Below are positions 36,063 to 44,455 of a stretch of 64,000 nt of DNA, piece after piece; position 1 is the stretch's first letter; every line of letters begins with the position of its first letter. Made by a program: the position numbers and the translations under genes. The DNA is from JBQLZO01 sp052168315 (GTDB taxonomy: Bacteria > Planctomycetota > Phycisphaerae > Phycisphaerales > UBA1924): assembly GCA_052168315.1 (NCBI GenBank), contig JBQLZO010000068.1, positions 20,556 through 84,555 on the forward strand, given 5' to 3'. The notes under the pieces are model-generated. The model saw only the letters and a list, made by a program, of their open reading frames with translations, had not been told where the DNA came from and searched no databases.

Positions 36063-37762
36063 GCGGCCTCCACACTCATTGGCTGGGGCGACATCCGCGA
36101 CACATCGATGGTGCCGACCACCCGCGCGACCTCCTCCAGCGTCGTCAGGCCCTTTCGTGCCTTGTCGAGCGCATCATCGCCCATCGTGCCCCAGCCCTGC
36201 CGCCTTGCGATCTCGCCGAGTTCGCGCGAGCTCGCGCCGCGTTCGACCGACTCGGCGACCTCGGGCGTCATCTCGAGCAGCTCGTACACGCCGATCCGCC
36301 CCGCGAAGCCCGTCCCGCCGCACCGGGCGCACCCGCGCCCCGTCACGAAGCGTTCGTGCGATCCGAGCCCGAAGCGCCGCAGCAGCACGGGATCCGGGTC
36401 GCACGGTCCGACGCAGTCCGCGCACACCTTCCGGATCAGCCGCTGCCCGACCACGCCCAGCACCGACGCGTTGATCACGAACGACGGGACGCCCAGGTCC
36501 TGCAGCCGCGTGATCGCCCCCGCCGCGTCGTTGGTGTGCAGCGTCGAGAGCACGAGGTGCCCGGTCAGCGACGCCTGCAGCGCGATCAGCGCGGTCTCGG
36601 TGTCGCGGATCTCGCCCACCAGCACGATGTCCGGATCCTGACGCAGCACCGAGCGCAGCGCGTTGGCGAAGGTCAGCCCCACCTCCGGGTTGGCCTGGAT
36701 CTGGCGGATCCCCGGGAGCCGGATCTCCACAGGATCCTCGATCGTCATGATGTTCACATCCGGCGTGTTGATCTTCTTGATGCCGGTGTACAGCGTCGAG
36801 GTCTTGCCCGAGCCCGTCGGCCCGGTCACGAGCACCATCCCGTGCGGGCGCTCGAGCAGCTCCTCGAGCCGCTGGCCCATCGCCGGGTTCATCCCCAGCG
36901 TCACGAAGTCGTGGAGCTCCGTCTGCTGGCGGAGCAGTCGCATCACCACATTCTCGCCGTTGACCGTGGGCATGGTCGAGAGCCTGACCTCGACCGGCTC
37001 GCCGCCGCCGGCGCACCGGAACTTGCCATCCTGCGGGCGCCGGGTCTGCGTCAGGTCCAGGTGCGCCAGCACCTTGAGCCGTTGCACGATGCTCGCGTGC
37101 GCCGAGAGCGGCGGGCCCTGCCGGCGCTGCAGCTGGCCGTCCACGCGGTACCGCAGTTCGAGTTCCGTCTCGCCGGGCGAGATGTGCACATCGCTGGCGC
37201 CCTGCCGCACCGCGTCGGCCAGGATCTGGTTCACCGCCGCCACCGCCGGCTCCGCATCGCCCGCGTCGTCGTCCGAGTCGGTCTCGTGCCCGAACCCGAC
37301 GGACTCGCGCGAGTCCGTCCCGCCCGAGGACAGCGAGTACGCGTGCGCGATCAGCGCCGACAGCGCCTCGCCCTCGCAGGCCACCGGGTCGATCTCGGCC
37401 TTGAGCACCTGGCGGAGCTTGTCGATCGCCTGCAGGTCCAGCGGGTCGGACATGCCCACCGTGGCGATCCCATCGATGATCCAGAGCGGGAACATCACGA
37501 ACCGCTCGGCCAGCGACCGCGGGACACGCTGGGCCCACGAGATGTCGATCTCGAACATCGACAGGTCCGCGTACGGGACCTCGCACACCGAGGCCGTGGC
37601 GATCGCGATCTCGCGCCCGGAGCACTCACCCTTGTCGATCAGAACCCGCGTCGCCGCTCTGCCTTCGGCCACCCCGGCGCGACGCGCCCTGTCGGCCGCG
37701 CCCGCGTCGATCACACCGTCGTCCAGCAGCGTGCGCAGGATGAATTCGTCGTGGGTATTCAC
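36059..37762 (-). CDS. gspE: Type II secretion/type IV pilus motor ATPase GspE/PilB
   Basis: 567 residues. The GspE N-domain (about 1-150) is followed by the ATPase core: Walker A GPTGSGKTST (about 311), Walker B DIVLVGEIRD (about 384) and zinc-site cysteines CADC and CARC (about 448 and 482). It is shorter at the N-terminus than the other motor ATPase in the window (717 residues), so this is a paralogue. It is the second gene of the operon, overlapping the PilZ gene and the GspF gene by 4 bases each. Confidence 0.92.
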   Translation of the reverse strand: MNTHDEFILRTLLDDGVIDAGAADRARRAGVAEGRAATRVLIDKGECSGREIAIATASVCEVPYADLSMFEIDISWAQRVPRSLAERFVMFPLWIIDGIATVGMSDPLDLQAIDKLRQVLKAEIDPVACEGEALSALIAHAYSLSSGGTDSRESVGFGHETDSDDDAGDAEPAVAAVNQILADAVRQGASDVHISPGETELELRYRVDGQLQRRQGPPLSAHASIVQRLKVLAHLDLTQTRRPQDGKFRCAGGGEPVEVRLSTMPTVNGENVVMRLLRQQTELHDFVTLGMNPAMGQRLEELLERPHGMVLVTGPTGSGKTSTLYTGIKKINTPDVNIMTIEDPVEIRLPGIRQIQANPEVGLTFANALRSVLRQDPDIVLVGEIRDTETALIALQASLTGHLVLSTLHTNDAAGAITRLQDLGVPSFVINASVLGVVGQRLIRKVCADCVGPCDPDPVLLRRFGLGSHERFVTGRGCARCGGTGFAGRIGVYELLEMTPEVAESVERGASSRELGEIARRQGWGTMGDDALDKARKGLTTLEEVARVVGTIDVSRMSPQPMSVEAA

Positions 37763-38268
37763 GCGGCCCCCTTCCCGCGGTGCTCGCCGTGCCGCGACCG
37801 CCCGGGCCCGCTGGCCTCGGCCTCCGCGATGCTGAGCATGCCCATCGCGCGGCGGACCTTCTCACGCACCATCTGCGACCGATCGGCGTACGCCGTGCCG
37901 ATCAGGAACCGCGGCGATCGGTCGATCATCTGGCACCGGCGGACCACCACGCGGGTCTCGATCAGCGAGGTCGTGATCGCGCCGGGCGGCGCGAGCACCC
38001 GCGCCTGGAACACCGCGTTGCGGGGGAGCATCACCGGGCTGATGAACCCGATCCCGCCGTCGGACAGGTCGACCGCGACCACCTCGAGCCCGCCCCCCGC
38101 CACGGTCGGGGCCGCGGAGGTCAGCCGCAGATCGGCCCGGGCGCCCGGCTCGGCGCCCATCGGGGCGAGGCGTGCGCCCAGCGACATCGAGACGCGTTCG
38201 TGCCGACGGATCTCGCTGACCCCGGCTTCGCCGGGCGTCGGTGTGTGCTTCGGATCGCTCTCGATCAT
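37759..38268 (-). CDS. PilZ domain protein, likely cyclic-di-GMP receptor
   Basis: 169 residues. RRHER (near residue 22) fits the RxxxR c-di-GMP-binding motif and DLSDGGIGF (near 69) the D/NxSxxG motif, so nucleotide binding should be intact. It heads the whole secretion/pilus operon and is coupled to the GspE gene by a 4-base overlap. This suggests the assembly machine is controlled post-translationally by c-di-GMP. The C-terminal 40 residues are charged and probably flexible. Confidence 0.8.
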   Translation of the reverse strand: MIESDPKHTPTPGEAGVSEIRRHERVSMSLGARLAPMGAEPGARADLRLTSAAPTVAGGGLEVVAVDLSDGGIGFISPVMLPRNAVFQARVLAPPGAITTSLIETRVVVRRCQMIDRSPRFLIGTAYADRSQMVREKVRRAMGMLSIAEAEASGPGRSRHGEHRGKGAA

Positions 38269-38374
38269 GACCGGTCTCCCACAGCGCGGCTCCAGCGCTG
38301 CGGCGTGTATCGGTCGTGACGATCGCCCGGTTCACCCGGGATGCGCCGCCGGTGCACCGCCCGCGTACACGAAC

Positions 38375-38415
38375 ACGGGCCCCGCACCGCCGGCGTGGGG
38401 GGTGTCGGGGCCCGT
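38375..38415 (-). terminator. Possible terminator downstream of sat
   Basis: ACGGGCCCCG (38375-38384) pairs with CGGGGCCCGT (38406-38415) across a 21-base loop, 30 bases after the sat stop on the minus strand. There is no T-tract, so termination is only a possibility. Confidence 0.35.
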
Positions 38416-38444
38416 CGGGTCTTGGTTCGGAGCAGTGGGGCGGA

Positions 38445-39614
38445 TCAGTTGGAAGCGGTCGCCCACTTGATCAGCACATCGGCGACCTCGGGTCGCGTGA
38501 ACTCGGCCGGTGGGCGCTCGCCCTTGGCGAGCATGTCGCGCACCTTCGTGCCCGAGAGGAACACCTGGTCGCCCTCGATCTTGGGGAAGGTCTTGCCCGA
38601 GACCATGCTCTGGGCCTTGTGCGACCACGCCGCGTGCTCGAACTTCAGCGGCACGATCCCGATCTCCTCGGGGGCGAAGGTGTCGAAGATGAGCTGCGCA
38701 TCGTATGTGCCGTAGTAGTTGCCCACGCCCGCGTGGTCGCGTCCGACGATGAAGTGCGTCGCGCCGTAGTTCTTGCGGACCAGCGCGTGCAGGATCGCCT
38801 CCCTTGGCCCGGCGTACCGCATCGCCGCGGGCATGACCGCCAGCATCGTGTGGTCCGGGTGGAAGTACTCGTCGATGAGCACCTTGTAGCAGTCCATCCG
38901 CACATCCGCGGGGATGTCGCCCGGCTTGGTCTCGCCGACCAGCGGATGGATCAGGATGCCATCGGTGATCTCCTGCGCGCACTTGCACAGGTACTCGTGC
39001 GCCCGGTGGATCGGGTTGCGTGTCTGGAACGCCGAGATGGACTTCCATCCCTTGGCCTTGAACGCATCTCGCGTCTGGGCCGGGGTGAGGCGATGGTCCA
39101 GGAACGCCTCGGGCCCATCCGGCTCGACGCACACGGTGAGCACATCGACCGGCCCGGCGAGGCACGCATCGCCCTCGTCCATGACCTGCTTCACGCCCGG
39201 GTGCGCCGCGTCGTCGGTGCCGAACACATTCGGGATCTCCAGCGCCTTGTCGTGCGCGAACACTTCCTTGACCGTGAGGATGCCCTGCAGCACGCCGTTG
39301 GGCGCTTTGAGCGCGACGCGCGATCCGACGCCGGGCGCCTTGGCCTTGTCCACCGCGAGCAGGATGGGGATCGGCCACACGGTGCCGTCGGCCAGGCGCA
39401 TCTCCTTGCACACGCGCTCGAAGTCCTCGCGCCCCATGAAGCCGGACAGCGGGCTGAACGCGCCGATCCCGATCATCTCGAGGTCGCACGACTGCTTCGC
39501 CGAGAGCGTGATGCTCGGGAGCGATGCCGCCTCGGCGCGGAGCTTCTCGGCGGCGGCGCCCTCCGCGACACGGTTCACGAGCGAGCCCCCATGCGGTGCG
39601 ATCAAGCCTGACAT
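38445..39614 (-). CDS. sat: Sulfate adenylyltransferase (ATP sulfurylase)
   Basis: 389 residues from ATG 39614, which has GGAG eight bases upstream; an in-frame ATG about 25 codons further upstream would add a basic, unlikely leader. The enzyme converts sulfate and ATP to adenosine 5'-phosphosulfate and pyrophosphate. Motifs are QTRNPIHRAHEYL (about 195), GRDHAGVG (about 290) and an N-terminal PUA-like domain. It is the single-chain SAT type, with no fused APS kinase. No APS reductase, kinase or sulfite reductase gene is nearby, so it is isolated from the rest of sulfate assimilation in this window. Confidence 0.93.
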   Translation of the reverse strand: MSGLIAPHGGSLVNRVAEGAAAEKLRAEAASLPSITLSAKQSCDLEMIGIGAFSPLSGFMGREDFERVCKEMRLADGTVWPIPILLAVDKAKAPGVGSRVALKAPNGVLQGILTVKEVFAHDKALEIPNVFGTDDAAHPGVKQVMDEGDACLAGPVDVLTVCVEPDGPEAFLDHRLTPAQTRDAFKAKGWKSISAFQTRNPIHRAHEYLCKCAQEITDGILIHPLVGETKPGDIPADVRMDCYKVLIDEYFHPDHTMLAVMPAAMRYAGPREAILHALVRKNYGATHFIVGRDHAGVGNYYGTYDAQLIFDTFAPEEIGIVPLKFEHAAWSHKAQSMVSGKTFPKIEGDQVFLSGTKVRDMLAKGERPPAEFTRPEVADVLIKWATASN

Positions 39615-39932
39615 CGAATGAACTCCCCTCCGGCGGCTCGCCCGATCGCGCACGCGAACGGCCGGACGCTCGGCAGTCTGATTGGCCATGGTGTGTGGGA
39701 TCCGGGCGGATGCCCGCGAGGGCGAGTGTAGCACCGCCCCTCGCCCCGGCCCCCTTGACGCCGCGCTACCCCCCGCAGCGCACCCCACCGCCGCCCGCCA
39801 CCGCTCCCGATCGCCCGGAGAACCCCCGCAGCCGCACCGATCTCGGACCCTGCCCGTCCGCACCCACGCGGCAGACCGAGCATTCGAAACATCCCGCGTT
39901 TCGGAATTCCCCACACCCCGGCGGCGCCGGGC
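39615..39932 (-). other. 318-base region between the anti-sigma gene and sat
   Basis: This region lies upstream of sat and downstream of the anti-sigma factor gene (both minus). It contains a TACACT -10-like hexamer (39725-39730). The sat leader would be about 105 bases. I looked for a SAM or other sulfur riboswitch and saw none. Confidence 0.4.
39725..39730 (-). promoter_or_regulatory. Candidate -10 element of sat
   Basis: TACACT on the minus strand in the context GTGCTACACTCGCC, about 110 bases before the sat ATG. The same hexamer precedes pheS. No clear -35 was found. Confidence 0.3.
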
Positions 39933-40853
39933 TCACCCGCCCTCGACGGGCGCCACCAGCGGAAGCCGCTCGCGCGAGGACACCACCACGCCGCCGGGCG
40001 GCTCCACCGTCACCGCGAACAGGACCGCTCGGTCCACCGGCACCCGCGGATCGATGGGCACCACGACCCGCCGGTCGGATGCGGCGATGTCGAACACGCC
40101 GCCATCGACGGGGTGGGCCTCGTTCCGGGCCGCATCGAAGATCCACAACTGGTACTGCTCGGCCGATGGATCGTTCGCGGCCAGGCCCTCGAACACCATG
40201 TACCCCTCGTTCAACGCGTCGGACCACACGACCTCACCCGAGCGGAAGCCGCCGGCCGCGGGATCTTCGCCCGGTGCCACCCAGTCCACGCGAACAAGAT
40301 CCTGCGGCGCCATCGCCAGCAGCGCGCTCAGGCGCTGCTCGGCGCTCAGCCCCATCGGGCCGGGCGTGGTGGTCACGATCGGGCGATTGATCCACGCCGC
40401 CGCCGCCAGGAACAGGCACGCGGCGGCCGCGGCCCAGCCGAGCCACGCCAACGCCCCGCCGCCGGAGCCAACGCGCCCGGCGATCTCGGGCATTGCCTGT
40501 CCGCGATGCTCGGCGCCCCGGGGCGTCGAACCCGGCGCAGCGCCCGATGCGACGCCGGGGTTCGCTCCCTTCGATCGCACGGCCGCCAGCATCGCGGCCT
40601 CGGTCCGAGCCCGGAGCGCCGGCGGCATGCCGCCGAACGCATCGCCCGACCCGCCCGCGCCCGATCCCGACTCGGCTTCGAGCAGCGCCACCTGCAACAG
40701 CGACGCCGCGTGGTCGAACGCCTCGACGCGATGCCCAGGGAAGCGCTGTGAGAGCGCGACCAGGTCACGCGCATCCGTCTCGGACAACTCGCCGAGCGTG
40801 TCGTCGGCCAGCAGATCCACCAGGCGGTCCATGTCCGGCGTGGGCTGGGTCAT
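39933..40853 (-). CDS. RskA-like anti-sigma factor
   Basis: 306 residues. A short N-terminal cytoplasmic domain (about 1-60, LVDLLADDTLGELSETDARD) is followed by a Gly/Ala-rich linker. One membrane helix follows (about 137-155, LAWLGWAAAAACLFLAAAAW). The periplasmic RskA C-terminal domain contains YMVFEGLAANDPSAEQYQLW, then DPRVPVDRAVLFAVTVEPPG. RskA proteins hold an ECF sigma factor at the membrane until released by proteolysis. It overlaps the sigma gene by 4 bases. The N-terminus lacks the HxxxCxxC zinc motif, as do true RskA proteins. Confidence 0.85.
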   Translation of the reverse strand: MTQPTPDMDRLVDLLADDTLGELSETDARDLVALSQRFPGHRVEAFDHAASLLQVALLEAESGSGAGGSGDAFGGMPPALRARTEAAMLAAVRSKGANPGVASGAAPGSTPRGAEHRGQAMPEIAGRVGSGGGALAWLGWAAAAACLFLAAAAWINRPIVTTTPGPMGLSAEQRLSALLAMAPQDLVRVDWVAPGEDPAAGGFRSGEVVWSDALNEGYMVFEGLAANDPSAEQYQLWIFDAARNEAHPVDGGVFDIAASDRRVVVPIDPRVPVDRAVLFAVTVEPPGGVVVSSRERLPLVAPVEGG

Positions 40854-41482
40854 CGCGTCACCCCCACGGCATCGGAGCCCGCTTGTTCATCCGCTTCATC
40901 GAACGCGCCCTTCGCGCGGAGCAGATCGCGCAGCTTGATCAGCCCGCGCCGGGCGTGCGTCTTCACCGTCCCGAGCGGCATGTCGATCGCCTGCGCGATT
41001 CCCTCGTGCGAGAGCCCGGACACCAGCGACAGCCGGAGCACCCGCTGCTGGGCCTCGGACAGCTGCTCGAACAACGCCAGAACCTGCTCGGACCGCTCGC
41101 TGAGCGACACCCGCGCCGCCCCCGCATCGCCATCCTCACCTCCGGACGATGGCATCGCGTACGACTCATCGAGCGTGACCGAGACCGGACGACGCCCGGC
41201 CCGCCGGCGGCGATCGATCAACCGCCGCCGGGCGATCGTCGCGACGAAGGTCACCTCCGAGCCCATCGTCGGATCGAACCGCCCCGCCGACTTCCAGACA
41301 TCCACGAAGATGTCCTGCACCGCATCCTCCGCCTCGCTCTCGGTCGGGCACATCCGCCGCGCCAGCGACCACACCAGTCCCCCGTACCGATCCAGGCACG
41401 CGCGGACGGCCGACTCATCGCCGGTGGCGACGCTCGGAAGCAGGTCCGGGGCGTCGGTCGCGTTGGCGCTCCTGCGCGTCAT
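40850..41482 (-). CDS. ECF-family RNA polymerase sigma factor (SigK-like)
   Basis: 210 residues from ATG 41482. Region 2 (about 25-95) contains CPTESEAEDAVQDIFVDVW, and region 4 (about 140-195) contains LSHEGIAQAIDMPLGTVKTH. It forms a translationally coupled pair with the RskA-like anti-sigma factor and is followed upstream on the same strand by a fasciclin-domain secreted protein. In mycobacteria SigK-RskA controls FAS1 proteins MPT70/83, so this gene probably controls 41810..42844 and itself. A TACGCT hexamer lies exactly seven bases before the ATG. Confidence 0.87.
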   Translation of the reverse strand: MTRRSANATDAPDLLPSVATGDESAVRACLDRYGGLVWSLARRMCPTESEAEDAVQDIFVDVWKSAGRFDPTMGSEVTFVATIARRRLIDRRRRAGRRPVSVTLDESYAMPSSGGEDGDAGAARVSLSERSEQVLALFEQLSEAQQRVLRLSLVSGLSHEGIAQAIDMPLGTVKTHARRGLIKLRDLLRAKGAFDEADEQAGSDAVGVTR

Positions 41483-41809
41483 GCGGCAAAGCGTAGCCGA
41501 CCCGCGACAACGCCGTCCCGACATGCGTCCGCCGGAATGTCCAAGCGCCAGTGCCATCCGCCGCTCGCACCCGCTCATGGGTCCAACCAACCACGGACCG
41601 ACGCGGCCCGCGCAAAGTCCGCCGCCAACGATGATCGCCGACAGCGGAGAGATGGATTCGGGGCCCGACGCCCGCTCCACCGGCTTTCGATCCCCGGGGA
41701 ATCCCGGATGCACCTCCCCAACCGCCCATCCGCGCACCCGGGCTTCCGGAATCCACGCCGCACGCGATGTGCGGGCAGAGGCCCCACCCCTTCGCTCCGG
41801 AACGCCTGA
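41483..41809 (-). other. 327-base region between fasciclin and sigma genes
   Basis: All genes here are on the minus strand, so this is upstream of the sigma factor gene. Apart from TACGCT directly before the sigma start I see no structured feature, hairpin or small gene. Confidence 0.4.
41490..41495 (-). promoter_or_regulatory. Candidate -10 for a leaderless sigma factor transcript
   Basis: TACGCT is followed by seven bases (TTGCCGC) and then the ATG at 41482. That spacing places the transcription start at the A of ATG, as in leaderless mRNAs; no ribosome site precedes this ATG. Confidence 0.35.
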
Positions 41810-42844
41810 TCACTCCGGGAGGATGACGCGGTCGATCACATGGATCACGCCGTTGGACGCCTCGATGTCCGTGCCCACCAGGTTCGCGCCGTTCACCGTC
41901 AGCCGCCCGTCGCGGATCCCGAAGTTGACGGTCTTGCCGTTCACCGTCGCGGCCCGATCCGCCGCGATCGCCTGCTCCGCGAACACCCGCCCGGGGATGA
42001 CGTGGTAAGTGAGGATGTCGCGCAGCTTCGAGCGGTTCTCGGGCTTGAGCAGCGACTCCACAGTGCCCGCGGGCAGCGCCTTGAACGCATCATCCGTCGG
42101 CGCGAGAATCGTGTACGCCTGATCGCCGGTCAGTGTCCCGACCAGTCCGGCGGCCTCCGCGGCCGCCAGCAGCGTCGCGAACTGCCCGGCCGAGGAGGCG
42201 ACCTCCACGAGGTTGCTCGTCTCCGGCATGATCACCGCGTCGATCACATGGATCACACCGTTGGACGCCATGATGTCGGTCTTGACCACCCGCGCCCCAT
42301 CGACGAACACGCCGCCATCGCGGACAGAGATGTCGGCCCGCTGACCGTTGGCCGTGGTGGCGAAGTCCAGCCCCACCACCTTCTCGGCCGTGACCTTCGC
42401 GGGCACGACATGGTAAGTCAGGATCGCCGTGAGCAGCCCGCGGTTCTCCGGCTTCAGCAGGTTCTCGACGGTGCCGCCCGGGAGCTTGGCGAACGCCTCA
42501 TCGGTCGGCGCGAACACGGTGAACGGGCCATCGCCCTTGAGCGTCTCCACCAGGCCGGCCGCCTGCACCGCGGCGACCAGTGTCTTGAACGAGCCCGCGC
42601 CCACCGCGGTGTCCACGATGTCCTTCTGCGCGCGCCATTCCCCGCGCTGGTAGCTGGCTTCCATCACCATCGCCGAGCCCGATTCCGCGCAGCTCGAGGC
42701 GCACGACCGCTCGGCCTTCGCGTTCGACACCGCATCGGTCTTCGCGCCGCCGCAGGTTCCGGCCATCGCCACCGCCGCCAGCGAACCGGTCAGCGTGATC
42801 GCGCCCATCGCCACCATCATCCGATCGATAAGTCCATTCAACAT
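41810..42844 (-). CDS. Secreted protein with two fasciclin (FAS1) domains
   Basis: 344 residues with an AAAGGGG ribosome site six bases before ATG 42844. The signal peptide ends near AVAMAG. A short Cys-containing stretch (TCGG, RSCASSCAES) follows, then two FAS1 domains (about 75-205 and 213-343). Both have the FAS1 boxes: FTVFAPTDEAFAKLP with ILTYHVVPA in the first, ILAPTDDAFKALP with ILTYHVIPG in the second, each ending SNGVIHVID. FAS1 domains act in adhesion and matrix binding. The next genes on the strand are an ECF sigma factor and its RskA-like partner, a probable control pair. Confidence 0.92.
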   Translation of the reverse strand: MLNGLIDRMMVAMGAITLTGSLAAVAMAGTCGGAKTDAVSNAKAERSCASSCAESGSAMVMEASYQRGEWRAQKDIVDTAVGAGSFKTLVAAVQAAGLVETLKGDGPFTVFAPTDEAFAKLPGGTVENLLKPENRGLLTAILTYHVVPAKVTAEKVVGLDFATTANGQRADISVRDGGVFVDGARVVKTDIMASNGVIHVIDAVIMPETSNLVEVASSAGQFATLLAAAEAAGLVGTLTGDQAYTILAPTDDAFKALPAGTVESLLKPENRSKLRDILTYHVIPGRVFAEQAIAADRAATVNGKTVNFGIRDGRLTVNGANLVGTDIEASNGVIHVIDRVILPE

Positions 42845-43183
42845 GACAAACCCCTTTCATCAAGGCGCAGCGATACCACCGGCGAGCCCGAAGGCCTTGC
42901 CCTGCCAGCACGCCGGGGCGGGCGCTGCGTTGCGTTCGAAGCACACGGGAGTCGGTCGGGGCACACGCCCCAGAGCCGTGGCGCGGATGGTTTCGCACTG
43001 GCGCACGCCCGGATTCGCACAAGTCGACATCGCTCCCGCGCATCAGGGAGAACCCCAGAAATCGCGCGATCTTCGGCCCTCTCCCCGCGCCGCATCGGGT
43101 TCGCCCCGCCCACCCGCGCGGGATACGCTCGATTCCGAGCCACCGCGCGATGGGGAGCGCAGCGGACACCGGAGCGTGCCCAG
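42845..43183. other. 339-base divergent region, fasciclin versus FixL-like kinase
   Basis: This gap holds the promoter of the fasciclin gene (minus) and of the kinase (plus; TACGCT at 43124-43129). Part of it could carry an ECF-type promoter for the fasciclin gene. I could not identify matching -35/-10 boxes shared with the sigma factor's own upstream region. Confidence 0.4.
43124..43129 (+). promoter_or_regulatory. Candidate -10 element of the FixL/FixJ-like operon
   Basis: TACGCT in the context GGGATACGCTCGATTCC lies about 55 bases upstream of the kinase ATG (43184). Confidence 0.35.
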
Positions 43184-44455
43184 ATGCAGAGCCCGCGCCT
43201 GATCGACCAGCTCATGCCCCTCGCGCCGCCGGAACTCCGCGCGGGCGATGCCGATGGGCTCCTCAGGTTCGTGAACGAATTGCTCGAAGCGACGATCGAC
43301 GCCGTCGCCGCCCACATCGCCATCCTCGACGAGCGGGGCACGGTCATCGCGGTCAACCGCGCGTGGCGCGAGTTCGCCGAGTCCAACGGCGCTCCCCCGG
43401 GCGACTACGGGCTCGGGCTCAACTATGTCCGCGTCTGCCGAGCGGCCGCCGGCGAGAGCGCGCTCGGCGCCGGCGATGTCGCCGATGGGCTCGAGGCCGT
43501 GCTCGCCGGTCAGCGCGAGCACTTCTACCTCCGGTACCCTTGCCACTCGCCCAACGAGAACCGGTGGTTCCAGGTCCGCGTCAACCGCTTCCGCGTCGCC
43601 GGGCTCGCACGCGTCGTCGTGGCGCACGAGAACATCTCCGAGACCATGGAGATCGAGGAGCGGCTGCTGCTCGAGCATGTCAACTTCTCGCACGCGGCCC
43701 GCCTCGCGTCGCTCGGCGAGATGGCCGCCGGGATCGCCCACGAACTCAACCAGCCTCTGGCGGCCATCGCCAACTACGCCAACGGGTGCCTCAGGCGCCT
43801 CCGCTCCGGGGCCCCCGCCGATCCCAATGTGCTGGTGGAGGGCATCGAACGCATCGCCGACCAGGCGCTCCGCGCCGGCGAGATCATCAAGCGGCTCAGG
43901 GCCTTCGCCCGCAGGGGCGACCTGCCCAGCACCGATGTCGATCTGGCCCAGGTCATCCGGCGCGCCATCGAACTGTGCAAGCCCGAGGCCGCCCGCGAGG
44001 GCGTCGTCGTCGAGTTCCATCCGGTCAGCGACATCCCCCGCGCCATCGCGGACCGCATCCAGATCGAGCAGGTCCTCGTCAATCTCATCAAGAACGGCAT
44101 CGAGGCCATCTCCGATGCAAAATCCGAGCGGTGCCGGATCACCATCGCCGCCCGCCCAGCGGATGGCATGGTCCGCGTCGAGGTCGCCGACACCGGCCCG
44201 GGCATCGATCCGGCCATCCGGTCGCGCCTGTTCGATCCCTTCGCGACCACCAAACCCAACGGGATGGGGCTCGGGCTGTCCCTGTCCCAGTCCATGATCG
44301 CCGCATCCGGAGGCAGGCTCTCGCTCGAATCGACCGGGCCCGATGGCACCACATTCGCCATCGCCATCCCGATCGCACCGCCGGGACGACCCCAATCGCC
44401 TACATTGATACCCAACCGGGGCTCGTCCCAGAACCACACATCAAGGCAAGAATGA
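43184..44455 (+). CDS. PAS-domain histidine kinase (FixL/TodS-like)
   Basis: 423 residues. The PAS region is about 40-150 (start AAHIAILDERGTVIAVNRAW). The dimerisation domain holds the phospho-accepting His in SLGEMAAGIAHELNQPLAAI (about 185), with N-box QVLVNLIKNGIEA, G1 ADTGPGID and G2 GMGLGLSLSQSM. There are no membrane helices, so it is cytoplasmic. The PAS domain shows no FixL-type haem signature that I can verify. It overlaps the response-regulator gene in an ATGA junction, so the two are a matched pair. Confidence 0.9.
   Translation: MQSPRLIDQLMPLAPPELRAGDADGLLRFVNELLEATIDAVAAHIAILDERGTVIAVNRAWREFAESNGAPPGDYGLGLNYVRVCRAAAGESALGAGDVADGLEAVLAGQREHFYLRYPCHSPNENRWFQVRVNRFRVAGLARVVVAHENISETMEIEERLLLEHVNFSHAARLASLGEMAAGIAHELNQPLAAIANYANGCLRRLRSGAPADPNVLVEGIERIADQALRAGEIIKRLRAFARRGDLPSTDVDLAQVIRRAIELCKPEAAREGVVVEFHPVSDIPRAIADRIQIEQVLVNLIKNGIEAISDAKSERCRITIAARPADGMVRVEVADTGPGIDPAIRSRLFDPFATTKPNGMGLGLSLSQSMIAASGGRLSLESTGPDGTTFAIAIPIAPPGRPQSPTLIPNRGSSQNHTSRQE

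Noticed and set aside
39615..39932. Possible SAM or other riboswitch upstream of sat
   Set aside because: No conserved core or paired helices could be found by eye; the region looks like ordinary GC-rich leader.
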